Program-made: the position numbers and the translations under genes | The notes under the pieces: generated by a model | Databases searched by the model: none | Told to the model about the DNA's origin: nothing | Seen by the model: the letters and a program-made list of their open reading frames with translations, nothing else | Shown here: in pieces, positions 16,755 through 24,883 of the stretch | Numbering within the stretch: position 1 is the first letter of the stretch | How the letters are laid out: each line of letters starts with the position of its first letter | Assembly (NCBI GenBank): GCA_013823325.1 | Contig: PNLY01000031.1 | Coordinates: forward strand, 1 to 52,687 | Length of the DNA stretch: 52,687 nt | Reading direction: 5' to 3' | Source: Methylobacterium sp. | Lineage (GTDB): Bacteria > Pseudomonadota > Alphaproteobacteria > Rhizobiales > Beijerinckiaceae

Positions 16755-17765
16755 CTATTGCGCCGCGATCGTGGGGATGTGCTCGATGCCAGCCTCGCGC
16801 TCGGCCCGCGCCTTCACCTCGCCCGAGATCCAGGCATAGGTCGGGATCAGCCCCTGGCTGAGGTGGATCGACGGCTCCCAGCCGAGCACCTCGCGCAGGC
16901 GGTTGTTGTCGCTGTTGCGACCGCGCACCCCCTGCGGGCGATTGGTGTTGAAGCGCTTGTGGATCGTCTTGCCCGAGATTCCGGCGATGATGTCGACCAG
17001 CCCGCTGACGTCGACCAGCTCATCCGTGCCGAGATTGAGCGGCCCGGAATAGTCCGAGCGCATGATGCGGTAGATGCCCTCGACGCAGTCGTCGATATAC
17101 ATGAAGGAGCGAGTCTGCTTGCCATCACCCCAGACCTCGATGGCATCGCCCGACTTCGCCATGGCGACCTTGCGGCAGATGGCGGCCGGCGCCTTCTCCT
17201 TGCCGCCGTCCCAGGTGCCGAGCGGCCCGTAGACATTGTGGAAGCGGACCAGCCGGGTCTGAAAGCCGTAATCCTGCGTGAAGTATTCGCACAGCTTCTC
17301 GGTGTAGAGCTTCTCCAGCCCGTATCCCGGCTCGGGGTCGGCGGGGAAGGCATCGTCCTCCTTCAGGGGCACGACCGTAGGCACGTCCTGGAGATATTGC
17401 GGATAGACGCAGGCCGAGGACGAGAACAGGAAGCGCTGGACCTTGGCGTCATAGGCCGCCTTCAGCATCTGCGCGCTGATCATCGTGTTGTTGAAGGTGA
17501 TCGAGGCGTGCGCGCCGGAGATGTAACCGATGCCGCCCATGTCGGCGGCGAGATTGTAGACCTCGTCCATGCCTTGGACGGCCTCGCGGCAATCATCCAT
17601 CTCGCGCAGGTCCAGGAGGCGGAATTCGTCCGCCGAGCTGGCCTGGTATTCCGGATCCTTGATATCGACGCCCCGGACCCAATAGCCCCTATCCTTGAGG
17701 TAATTGACAAGATGGAAGCCGATAAAGCCGCCGGCACCGGTCACCAGCACAGATTTCTTGGACAT
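16755..17765 (-). CDS. GDP-mannose 3,5-epimerase-like NAD-dependent epimerase
   Basis: Short-chain dehydrogenase/epimerase of 336 residues. The NAD-binding GAGGFIGFHL is at the N-terminus. The motifs NLAADMGGIGYI, SSSACVYP, PGYGLEKLYTEKLCEYF (catalytic Tyr/Lys), RFHNVYGPLGTWDGGKEKAPAA, VWGDGKQTRSFMYIDDC and GVRGRNSDNN match plant GDP-mannose 3,5-epimerase closely; by recall they are much closer to it than to UDP-glucose 4-epimerases. The product would be GDP-L-galactose or GDP-L-gulose from GDP-mannose, a sugar donor for the EPS. An AT-rich 106-base gap precedes the gene and probably carries the promoter of the operon epimerase-WbaP-Wzc-zinc-ribbon protein. Confidence 0.85.
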   Translation of the reverse strand: MSKKSVLVTGAGGFIGFHLVNYLKDRGYWVRGVDIKDPEYQASSADEFRLLDLREMDDCREAVQGMDEVYNLAADMGGIGYISGAHASITFNNTMISAQMLKAAYDAKVQRFLFSSSACVYPQYLQDVPTVVPLKEDDAFPADPEPGYGLEKLYTEKLCEYFTQDYGFQTRLVRFHNVYGPLGTWDGGKEKAPAAICRKVAMAKSGDAIEVWGDGKQTRSFMYIDDCVEGIYRIMRSDYSGPLNLGTDELVDVSGLVDIIAGISGKTIHKRFNTNRPQGVRGRNSDNNRLREVLGWEPSIHLSQGLIPTYAWISGEVKARAEREAGIEHIPTIAAQ

Positions 17766-17871
17766 TACTTCGCTCCACTGAAGAATGGAACTCAGTGATA
17801 GCGTTTTTATCTTTTTAAATCAGGTGGTTAAACCGAACTATACCCCTTTTGGAACAGGCTGGCTCTTGGGA

Positions 17872-18669
17872 TTAGACCTGCCTTTTTGGAGTAGCCGCGA
17901 GCGCGGTCCTCTGCCGGAGCAGCTGAAGGCTGGCGCCAAGCATGAACTGCGGCACGATCTTGCCATAGCGGCGCCAGAGCCGCCGTGGTTCCGATAGCAA
18001 TCTGAACAGCCATTCGAGCCCGCGCTTCTGCATCCAGGCCGGGGCCTGACGTTTGGTACCGGCGAGGAAATCGAAGGCGGCGCCGACGCCGATCATGACC
18101 GGCGCCTCGATCCGGTCGAGGTGCGCGGCCATCCAGTACTCCTGCTTCGGCGTGCTGAGCCCGACCCAGACGATGTCCGGCCTTGCGGCATTGATCATTC
18201 GCACGATCTCCTCGTCCTCCTCCGCCGATGACGGCCGGAACGGCGGCGAGAACGTGCCCACGACGGCGAGCCCCGGAAAGCGCGCGGTGAGACGATCGCG
18301 CAGGCGCTCGGCCAGGCCGGGCGCGCCGCCGAAATAATATTGGCGATACCCCTTCTGCGCCGACAGCTCCGTGAGACGGAGCATCAGATCCGGGCCGTAG
18401 ACCCGCTCGGTCCGGCCATGGCCGAGCTTGCGGGCCATCCAGACCAGCGGCATGCCGTCGGGCGTCGCCATCCCGGCGCGCTCATGGATCGCCATGAGCC
18501 TGGGGTCAGACTGGCTCTCGATCACGCCGTGGACGCCGGTGATGCAGACATAGTTGCAGGCCCTCCGGGCGATCCAGCCTTCGACCGCACCAAGGGCGTC
18601 CGCCATGGTGATGGCGCTGACATTGACGCCCATGATGCGCGCACGAGGAAGGCTGCACTCCTGCGTCAC
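17872..18669 (-). CDS. WecG/TagA/CpsF family glycosyltransferase
   Basis: Cytoplasmic-face glycosyltransferase of 265 residues (GT26), the usual length. Typical segments are [69 protein letters not shown] and [20 protein letters not shown]. The T-x-DG-x-P motif and the PKQE motif are hallmarks of the family. It adds one sugar to the lipid-linked intermediate. The start is GTG, overlapping the stop of the UDP-glucuronate decarboxylase gene as GTGA, so the two are co-translated; that pairing may mean that the sugar added derives from UDP-xylose, but this is a guess. Confidence 0.93.
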   Translation of the reverse strand: MTQECSLPRARIMGVNVSAITMADALGAVEGWIARRACNYVCITGVHGVIESQSDPRLMAIHERAGMATPDGMPLVWMARKLGHGRTERVYGPDLMLRLTELSAQKGYRQYYFGGAPGLAERLRDRLTARFPGLAVVGTFSPPFRPSSAEEDEEIVRMINAARPDIVWVGLSTPKQEYWMAAHLDRIEAPVMIGVGAAFDFLAGTKRQAPAWMQKRGLEWLFRLLSEPRRLWRRYGKIVPQFMLGASLQLLRQRTALAATPKRQV

Positions 18670-19652
18670 GAGCTCATCCTCGCGGCCTCGACCCGGCGCA
18701 CGGGGTCGTGCATCTTCGACAATACGCCTTCGAAATAGGAGATCGTGCGCTTCAGCCCGTCCTGCAGAGGCACCTTGGGCCGCCAGTGCAGCAGCTCGTG
18801 CGCCTTGCTGATGTCGGGGCAGCGCTGGCGCGGGTCGTCCTGCGGCAGCGGCCTGAAGACGATCGGCGAACGCGATCCCGTCAGCGAGATGATCAAATCG
18901 GCGATCTCGGCCATGGAGGTCTCGACCGGATTGCCGAGATTGACCGCGCTGTCCAAAGGCTGGGTCACGTTCATCAGGCGCATCAGGCCTTCGACCAGGT
19001 CGTCGACGAAGCAGAAGGCGCGGGTCTGGCGGCCATCGCCATAGAGCGTGATCGGCTCGTTGCGCAGCGCCTGGACGATGAAGTTGGAGACGACGCGGCC
19101 ATCCTCCAGATTCATTCGCGGCCCGTAGGTGTTGAAGATGCGGGCGACGCGGATTTCGACGCCATGGCGCCGCTTGTAGTCGTAGAACAGCGTCTCGGCG
19201 CAGCGCTTGCCCTCGTCGTAGCAGGCGCGCGGCCCGCTGATGCTGACGAGCCCGCGATAGTCCTCGACCTGGGGATGGACGTCCGGGTCGCCGTAGATTT
19301 CGCTGGTCGACGCCTGCAGGATCGGGATGCCGAGGCGCTTGGCCATGCCGAGCATGTTGATCGCGCCGAGCACGCTGGTTTTGGTGGTCTGGACGGGATC
19401 GCGCTGGTAGTGCACCGGCGAGGCCGGGCAGGCGAGATTGTAGATCTCGTCGACCTCGAGATAGAGCGGGAAGGTCACATCGTGCCTGAGCGTCTCGAAA
19501 TTGGGCAGGCCGAGCAACGCCGTCAGGTTCTCGCGGCGCCCGGTATAATAGTTGTCGACCGCGATGACCTGGTGCCCCTGGGCGACCAGCCGCTCACAGA
19601 GGTGGCAGCCAACGAAGCCGGCGCCACCTGTCACGAGGATACGCTTCTGCAT
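18666..19652 (-). CDS. UDP-glucuronic acid decarboxylase (UDP-xylose synthase)
   Basis: NAD-dependent decarboxylase of 328 residues making UDP-xylose (or its 4-keto form) from UDP-glucuronate in the cytoplasm. The [10 protein letters not shown] nucleotide-binding loop opens the protein. The UXS-type motifs [43 protein letters not shown] (catalytic Tyr/Lys) and [20 protein letters not shown] are clear, and these separate it from 4-epimerases and dTDP-glucose dehydratases. The C-terminus carries a 15-residue tail after the Rossmann fold. It is the first gene of a two-gene transcript with the WecG-type transferase, divergent from the ExoF-like export gene. Confidence 0.93.
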   Translation of the reverse strand: MQKRILVTGGAGFVGCHLCERLVAQGHQVIAVDNYYTGRRENLTALLGLPNFETLRHDVTFPLYLEVDEIYNLACPASPVHYQRDPVQTTKTSVLGAINMLGMAKRLGIPILQASTSEIYGDPDVHPQVEDYRGLVSISGPRACYDEGKRCAETLFYDYKRRHGVEIRVARIFNTYGPRMNLEDGRVVSNFIVQALRNEPITLYGDGRQTRAFCFVDDLVEGLMRLMNVTQPLDSAVNLGNPVETSMAEIADLIISLTGSRSPIVFRPLPQDDPRQRCPDISKAHELLHWRPKVPLQDGLKRTISYFEGVLSKMHDPVRRVEAARMSS

Positions 19653-19942
19653 GTCTGAGCTCCGCCGGATCGTGCACAGGAGGGAGCCGAAAGCTTTGCC
19701 GCAAGCGCCGCCTTCTCAAAGGACGCTTTGGGAGCGAGAACGCCCCGGCCCGAACAAGGAAGAGCTACTTCCCACGCGACGCCGGCCCCGTCTCAGCCCG
19801 AGGACGGCAACAGCGCTGGCCTATGGGATTAATCCTGTAGCGACGCGCCTTGGCCCGAATGCCAATGCGGAAAGCGGCCCCGCCCTGACATCCTGCCCCA
19901 GATCCCATCGCCCCTCTGCGGGCAAGACGGTCGGAGCCGGCT
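19653..19942. promoter_or_regulatory. Divergent intergenic region of the EPS locus
   Basis: This 290-base gap lies between the decarboxylase gene (minus) and the export gene (plus). A perfect 10-base palindrome GGATTAATCC sits at 19826-19835 within GGGATTAATCC. A related GGGATTAGACC lies in the promoter gap upstream of the epimerase gene near 17868. The palindrome is a plausible operator; promoters are presumably present on both strands, but I cannot place them. Confidence 0.4.
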
Positions 19943-21274
19943 TTGGACACCTCAATCCACCCCCGGAAATCTCACCTTGCCTCGCGCGCCGTGGTCTTGG
20001 CCCAGCCGCCGCGACCGCATCGCCTTTGGGCCCTCGCCCTGGCGCTGATGGCTTGGGCGCTCCTTATCATCGCGACCGCCGCGGCGGCCGAGCGCGAGGC
20101 TGCCGACACGCTCTCGATCGGTGACAAGGTCACGATCTCGGTGTTCGGCCAGAGCGATCTCTCCGGCGACTTCGTCCTCGACGGCTCGGGCGCGGTCAAC
20201 ATGCCGCTCGCCGGGCGGATCAAGGTCGCAGGCCTCACGGCGATGGAGGCGGAAGCCCGGATTCGCAGTGCCCTCATGGACGGCTATCTCAAGGATGCCG
20301 TGGTCAGCCTGCGGGTCGCCGAGCTGAAGCCGGTCTACATCATGGGCGAGGTGCGCTCGCCAGGGACCTATCCCTTTCGGCACGGGCTCAATGTCCTCGC
20401 TGCAGTCGCTTTGGCCGGCGGCTACCGGGTAGGCGATGAATCGATCGCCGTCCTCAAATCCGAGCTCCTGCTCGCCGACGAGCGCGAGCAGCTGCTCAAC
20501 GCCTCGCTACAGACGCTGACGGCACGACGCCAGCGGCTGGAAGCCGAGCGCGACGGTATCAAGCAGCTCGTGCCCGATGCGCGAAGCGCCGGCAGCGCGC
20601 AGATCCTGGCGGGCGAACAGGAGATCCTCGACTTCCAGCGCCGGGCGCGCGAAGGCGAGCGCGACTTGCTGAGCCAGCAGGTCGCGCGGTTGCAATCCGA
20701 AAAGGCCGCGCTGGCCGAGCAGTCCCGATTGGTCGAGCGGCAGGTCGAGCTGACGCGCGAGCAGTCGAGCGAATACAACAAGCTGGCGACGACCGGCCAT
20801 GGCCTGCGCACGGTCCAGGTCGAGCGTGAACGCGACTATGCCCGCACGCAGGGCGAAGCGGCGCGCCTGCGGGCGGAGCTGGCCAAGAGCGAGACGGCCC
20901 TCGGCGAACTGACACTGCGGCTGCGCGAACTCGACACCACCTATATGCGCCGCGTCGTGCTCGAGCTGCAGGAGACGCGGCAGAAGATCCTCGAGGTCGA
21001 ACGCAGCCTGCCGACCGCGCGCGAAATTTCCGAAAGCCGGCGCCGCAGGCTGGTGGCCAGCCAGGGCTCCGGCGCGGCGGCGGACTGGGACATCAGGATC
21101 ACGCGACAAGCCGGCCTGACGCCGGTGACGATCCAGGCGAATTTCGAAACGACGCTGCAACCCGGCGACATCGTCCAGGTGGCTCCGAAGACACGCGCTG
21201 CAGAGAGTTCACTTCCCGGAGAGGCGGCCAAGACACCGGTGCGCCAGCTCACGGGCCTCGCCAGCCAGCAATGA
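19943..21274 (+). CDS. Polysaccharide export protein, ExoF/Wza-like
   Basis: Outer-membrane/periplasmic export protein of 443 residues. It starts at TTG 19943 behind GGAG; the N-terminus has a basic region, a hydrophobic core (LWALALALMAWALLIIA) and AAAAE, a probable signal peptide. A Poly_export domain (LSIGDKVTISVFGQSDLSGD, VNMPLAGRIKVAGLT) is followed by an SLBB domain (VYIMGEVRSPGTYPF, NVLAAVALAGGY). A long coiled coil (about 160-370) precedes a C-terminal segment with LQPGDIVQV. This order resembles ExoF of Sinorhizobium succinoglycan synthesis. It should form the outer part of the export channel with the Wzc-like protein. No lipobox Cys is seen near the signal peptide. Confidence 0.92.
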   Translation: MDTSIHPRKSHLASRAVVLAQPPRPHRLWALALALMAWALLIIATAAAAEREAADTLSIGDKVTISVFGQSDLSGDFVLDGSGAVNMPLAGRIKVAGLTAMEAEARIRSALMDGYLKDAVVSLRVAELKPVYIMGEVRSPGTYPFRHGLNVLAAVALAGGYRVGDESIAVLKSELLLADEREQLLNASLQTLTARRQRLEAERDGIKQLVPDARSAGSAQILAGEQEILDFQRRAREGERDLLSQQVARLQSEKAALAEQSRLVERQVELTREQSSEYNKLATTGHGLRTVQVERERDYARTQGEAARLRAELAKSETALGELTLRLRELDTTYMRRVVLELQETRQKILEVERSLPTAREISESRRRRLVASQGSGAAADWDIRITRQAGLTPVTIQANFETTLQPGDIVQVAPKTRAAESSLPGEAAKTPVRQLTGLASQQ

Positions 21275-21398
21275 CCCTGTCGCGGCGCGCCGGTCGCGCT
21301 GCCATGCCTGCCAGGGCAAAGGCCGACCACGCGGTCAAGCGCGATCCCGCTCACTGGTCGGGCGATATCGAGGAGGCGATTGGGGAGGAAGCACTCCC

Positions 21399-21854
21399 TT
21401 GGCCAAGACGGAGGCATCCTTGACGAGTTCGGAGAAGCACAACCGGGACGATGGCAGCAGCGCACGCACCACCCCCGCGCTTCCGGCGGTCCGGAACTCC
21501 GCCTTTGCCAAGCATTGGCTTGCGGTAGACGAGGGCGGCGCGGAACTGACCAAGGCAGTGTTCGGCGCCCAGCCCCATCGGGCACCGCCCCGGCCGGCTC
21601 CGACCAAGGCAACGCAGCCCCTACCCTCCTCGGCACCGGTTTCGAGCAGCGCGCCCGTCCCCTCCCGCTTGCGGGCGAGCGTCGCGCTGCTCCTGCTCGT
21701 CCTCACCGTGCTCTTCGCCACGCCTGCCGCCAGGCTGCTCGGTTTCGCGCCGCGGCCCGAGCGGGCCGGCACGGCAGAGGTTTCGCCGCACGGCAAGGCG
21801 ACCCCGATGAAACCGAGCGCTCGCCCCGAGACGAAACGTGCCGGCGAGGCCTGA
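21399..21854 (+). CDS. Small single-span membrane protein of the EPS operon, unknown function
   Basis: Protein of 151 residues starting at TTG 21399, eight bases after a strong GGGGAGGAA. About 90 residues of low-complexity, Pro/Ala/Ser-rich cytoplasmic sequence precede a single membrane helix (ASVALLLLVLTVLFATPAA, about residues 93-111) and a short tail. I recognise no family. It ends three bases before the TIGR04325-type methyltransferase start, so it is in the same transcript. A role as an assembly or scaffold partner of the EPS machinery is possible but unsupported. A 50-codon frame at 21271-21423, overlapping the previous stop as ATGA, is an alternative or additional reading of the region before it. 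Confidence 0.6.
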   Translation: MAKTEASLTSSEKHNRDDGSSARTTPALPAVRNSAFAKHWLAVDEGGAELTKAVFGAQPHRAPPRPAPTKATQPLPSSAPVSSSAPVPSRLRASVALLLLVLTVLFATPAARLLGFAPRPERAGTAEVSPHGKATPMKPSARPETKRAGEA

Positions 21855-21857
21855 GCG

Positions 21858-22715
21858 ATGTCCGCCAGCGCCACATGGAAACAGAGCCTGCGCCTGACGG
21901 CCCGCAAAGCTTCCGCCCACTGGCCCGGCATCGCCCAGTTGCGCCGCAGGCTCTATGAAGCCCGCTTTCGCGCCGGCAAGTACCATTGCGGCTACAGCGG
22001 CAGATTTGCCGGCTTCGAAGCGGCCGAGCGCGCGCTGCCGACCGGCCTTGCCGGCTTCGACCATGACGCGATGGCTGACATCGGCCACTACACCACCATG
22101 GCCGGCGGCATCGAGCCGATGCCGGCGACCGAGTATCCGGTGCTGTTCTGGCTGCGCGCCGCACTCGACGAACGCGCCCGGACGCTGCTCGATCTCGGCG
22201 GCTATGTCGGGCATGCCTTCCGCCAATACGACCGCTATCTCGCCTTCCCGGACGCGTTCCGCTGGACCGTCTTCGACCTGCCGCACATCACCCGGGCCGG
22301 AGCGGCGCTCGCCGCTGGGCAGCCGACACCGCGCCTGCGCTTCACCAACAGTGTCGATGACGGCTGCGGCATGGACATCCTGCTCGCGGCTGGCTCGCTG
22401 CAGTACCTGCCGGAGAACCATCTGCACGAGCGGCTGAAGGCCTGGCCGAAGCGTCCCCGGCATCTGATCATCCAGCGTACGCCGCTCCACATGCGGCACT
22501 CGTTCGTGACGATCCAGTCGGTGATCACGCGAACCGGAGAGGTCTCTTTCTGCCCCTACAGCGTGCCGGCGCGCGCCAGCTTTATCGATGGCCTGCTCGC
22601 GCTCGGCTATGAGCTGGTCGATTCCTGGGAGAAGCTGCGCAGCCTCGATGTGCCCTTCCATCCGGAGTGCCATGTCGAAACCTATTCGGGGCTCTACTTC
22701 CGGCTGGGCTCCTGA
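21858..22715 (+). CDS. Putative methyltransferase, TIGR04325 (LIC12133) type
   Basis: Protein of 285 residues. The N-terminal YHCGYSGRFAGFEAAERALP stretch and the RTLLDLGGYVGHAFRQYDRY segment (SAM-binding-like loop) match the TIGR04325 family of putative methyltransferases found in polysaccharide loci. A second conserved-looking part is DILLAAGSLQYLPENHL, followed by PRHLIIQRTPLHMR and a C-terminal HVETYSGLYFRLGS. The family reaction is not established. It lies between EPS export genes and the NRPS/PKS genes, all on the same strand with short gaps (98 bases to the next gene), so it may act on either the glycan or the peptide/polyketide. Confidence 0.8.
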   Translation: MSASATWKQSLRLTARKASAHWPGIAQLRRRLYEARFRAGKYHCGYSGRFAGFEAAERALPTGLAGFDHDAMADIGHYTTMAGGIEPMPATEYPVLFWLRAALDERARTLLDLGGYVGHAFRQYDRYLAFPDAFRWTVFDLPHITRAGAALAAGQPTPRLRFTNSVDDGCGMDILLAAGSLQYLPENHLHERLKAWPKRPRHLIIQRTPLHMRHSFVTIQSVITRTGEVSFCPYSVPARASFIDGLLALGYELVDSWEKLRSLDVPFHPECHVETYSGLYFRLGS

Positions 22716-22813
22716 AGCCCGGCCGCCCGCATTCACACCCCTTTGAGGCTGCTTCACCCGGCTGAGCCCGCCCGGCTTGTGTCATCCGCGCATGGCGCCT
22801 CCCCCATGAGAAG

Positions 22814-24883
22814 ATGGCGTTACTCCAACTGCTCCAATGTCGCCGCGCGGGCTTGGCGCATAGCCTTCCCCGCATGACACAGAGCATCGACAGGACAACC
22901 GCCCGCCAGGCTCCGCGCCGGAGCCGGTCTCGGGCATCCGCCGCTCCCGAACTCGCTGGCGCCGACCGCTCGCAAGCGCCGAGGCAACACCCCCCGCGAA
23001 GCCAGCCTTCCGCGTCGGCGACACTGGTCGATCTCTTCGTGGCGCAAGCCGCCGCCCGGCCGCGTGCCGTCGCGCTGTCCTTCGGCTCGGAGCATCTCTC
23101 CTATGCCGAGCTCGATGCGCGCGCCGAGCGGCTGGCCGAGCGGCTGACCGCTGCGGGCGCCGGCCCCGGCGCGATGGTCGGGCTTTGCCTGCCACGCTCG
23201 CTCGACCTGATCGTCGCGCTGGTCGCGATCCTGAAGAGCGGCGCCGCCTATCTGCCGCTGGACCCGGCTTATCCAGGCGAGCGCCTCGCCTTCATGGTCG
23301 AGGATGCCGATGCCGCGATCATCATCGCCTCCGACCGTGCCGACTGGCTGCCGCCCGGCCGGCAAAGGATCGACCCGCATCAGCCTGAGGAAGCCAAGGC
23401 GGCCCATGACCTGCCGACGCGGCGCGCGGCCGCGGCCGGCGACCTCGCTTATGTGATCTACACCTCCGGCTCGACCGGCAAGCCGAAGGGCGTCGCCATC
23501 GAGCACGCCGCCGTGACGCGGCTCTTCAGCGCGACGGATGGCTGGTTCGGCTTTCGCTCCAGCGATGTCTGGACCTTGTTCCACTCCGTCTCGTTCGACT
23601 TCTCGGTCTGGGAGATCTGGGGGGCGCTGCTTCACGGCGGGCGTCTCGTGATCGTGCCGGAGAGCACGACACGGGACCCCGCCGCTTTTTTGCGTCTCCT
23701 CGCCGAGGAAGGCGTGACGGTGCTCAACCAGACGCCCTCCGCCTTCGCCGCCCTCGACCGCGCCGATCAGGATCGCGGGGGGCGTGACCGGCTCTCCTTG
23801 CGGCTCGTGATCTTCGGCGGCGAAGCGCTGGATCCGCGCCGCCTCGCCGGCTGGTACCACCGCCGCGGCGAGCATGCGCATCTGATCAACATGTACGGGA
23901 TCACGGAGACGACGGTGCATGTCACCTATCGCCCCCTCTCTCCCATAGACACGCAACAGCGGTCGAGCCTGATCGGGCGGCCGATACCCGACCTCGCGCT
24001 TTTGCTGCTGGACGGCGAGACCATGCGCCCGGTGGCGCGGGGCGAGATCGGCGAGATCTTCGTCGCGGGAGCTGGGCTCGCCCGCGGCTATCTCAACCGG
24101 CCCGAGCTCAACGCCGCGCGCTTCGTGCCGCATCCGGACGAGCCCGGCGCCCGGCTCTACCGCTCCGGCGACCTTGCCCGCCAGGTCGACGAAGACGACT
24201 ACGAATATCTGGGGCGGGCCGACCAGCAGGTGAAGATCCGTGGCTTCCGCGTCGAGCTCGGCGAGATCGAGACGGCGCTGATGGCCCATCCCGCGATCAG
24301 GCAGGCGGCGGTGCTGCTGCGCTCGGATGACGGGAACGAACGGCTCGTCGGCTATTTGCTGTCTGATGGCGCGGAGCGTCCGTCGCCGGCGGCGCTGAAG
24401 GCCCATCTCGGCGAGACCTTGCCGGCGCATATGGTACCCGCGGCCTTCGTCTTCCTGCCCGACCTCCCGCTGACCGTGAACGGCAAGCTCGATCGCGCCG
24501 CGCTGCCGGCGCCCGGCCGCACGCGCCCGGAGACTGCCGCGCCCTATGCCGCCCCCCGCAACGCGTTGGAGCGGCGGTTCGCCGAGGCCGTCGCCGAAAT
24601 CTTCCAGATCGACATCGTCGGCATCGACGACAATTTCTTCGATCTCGGCGGCAACTCCCTGCTCGTCGCCGAGCTGCACCGGCGCCTCGTCCGGGATCTG
24701 CCCTGGTTCGGGCTGGTCGATCTCTACCGCTTTCCGAATGTACGGGCGCTGGCCGGCCATCTGACGCCACAGAAACCCGGCGTGCTCGGCAGCCTGGCCG
24801 CGGCGCGCGAGCGCGGCCTGCGCTCCCGCGGCGTTCCTGCACCCTTCCCCGAAAGTGCGTCGCTAGGCGGCTCTCATGACTGA
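22814..24883 (+). CDS. Stand-alone NRPS A-T protein, predicted L-threonine specificity
   Basis: Protein of 689 residues with an adenylation domain (about 65-570) and a thiolation domain (about 575-650) but no condensation domain. Core motifs are intact: YTSGSTGKPKG (A3, from residue 216), MYGITETTVHV (A5), YRSGDLARQ (A7), GRADQQVKIRGFRVELGEIE (A8), NGKLDRAALP (A10) and DNFFDLGGNSLL (T, Ser615). Aligned by eye to GrsA, the nine specificity residues read D-F-W-N-I-G-M-V-H, the standard threonine code. It could be the loading module, or could supply Thr-S-T to the separate C-TE protein. The start may instead be the ATG at 22874, because the first 20 residues look non-coding. Its 3' end overlaps the next gene by 8 bases. 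Confidence 0.93.
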   Translation: MALLQLLQCRRAGLAHSLPRMTQSIDRTTARQAPRRSRSRASAAPELAGADRSQAPRQHPPRSQPSASATLVDLFVAQAAARPRAVALSFGSEHLSYAELDARAERLAERLTAAGAGPGAMVGLCLPRSLDLIVALVAILKSGAAYLPLDPAYPGERLAFMVEDADAAIIIASDRADWLPPGRQRIDPHQPEEAKAAHDLPTRRAAAAGDLAYVIYTSGSTGKPKGVAIEHAAVTRLFSATDGWFGFRSSDVWTLFHSVSFDFSVWEIWGALLHGGRLVIVPESTTRDPAAFLRLLAEEGVTVLNQTPSAFAALDRADQDRGGRDRLSLRLVIFGGEALDPRRLAGWYHRRGEHAHLINMYGITETTVHVTYRPLSPIDTQQRSSLIGRPIPDLALLLLDGETMRPVARGEIGEIFVAGAGLARGYLNRPELNAARFVPHPDEPGARLYRSGDLARQVDEDDYEYLGRADQQVKIRGFRVELGEIETALMAHPAIRQAAVLLRSDDGNERLVGYLLSDGAERPSPAALKAHLGETLPAHMVPAAFVFLPDLPLTVNGKLDRAALPAPGRTRPETAAPYAAPRNALERRFAEAVAEIFQIDIVGIDDNFFDLGGNSLLVAELHRRLVRDLPWFGLVDLYRFPNVRALAGHLTPQKPGVLGSLAAARERGLRSRGVPAPFPESASLGGSHD

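Noticed and set aside
21271..21423. 50-codon frame overlapping the exporter stop as ATGA
   Set aside because: Too short, with no recognisable feature; it overlaps the better-supported membrane protein start. Kept only as an alternative note.
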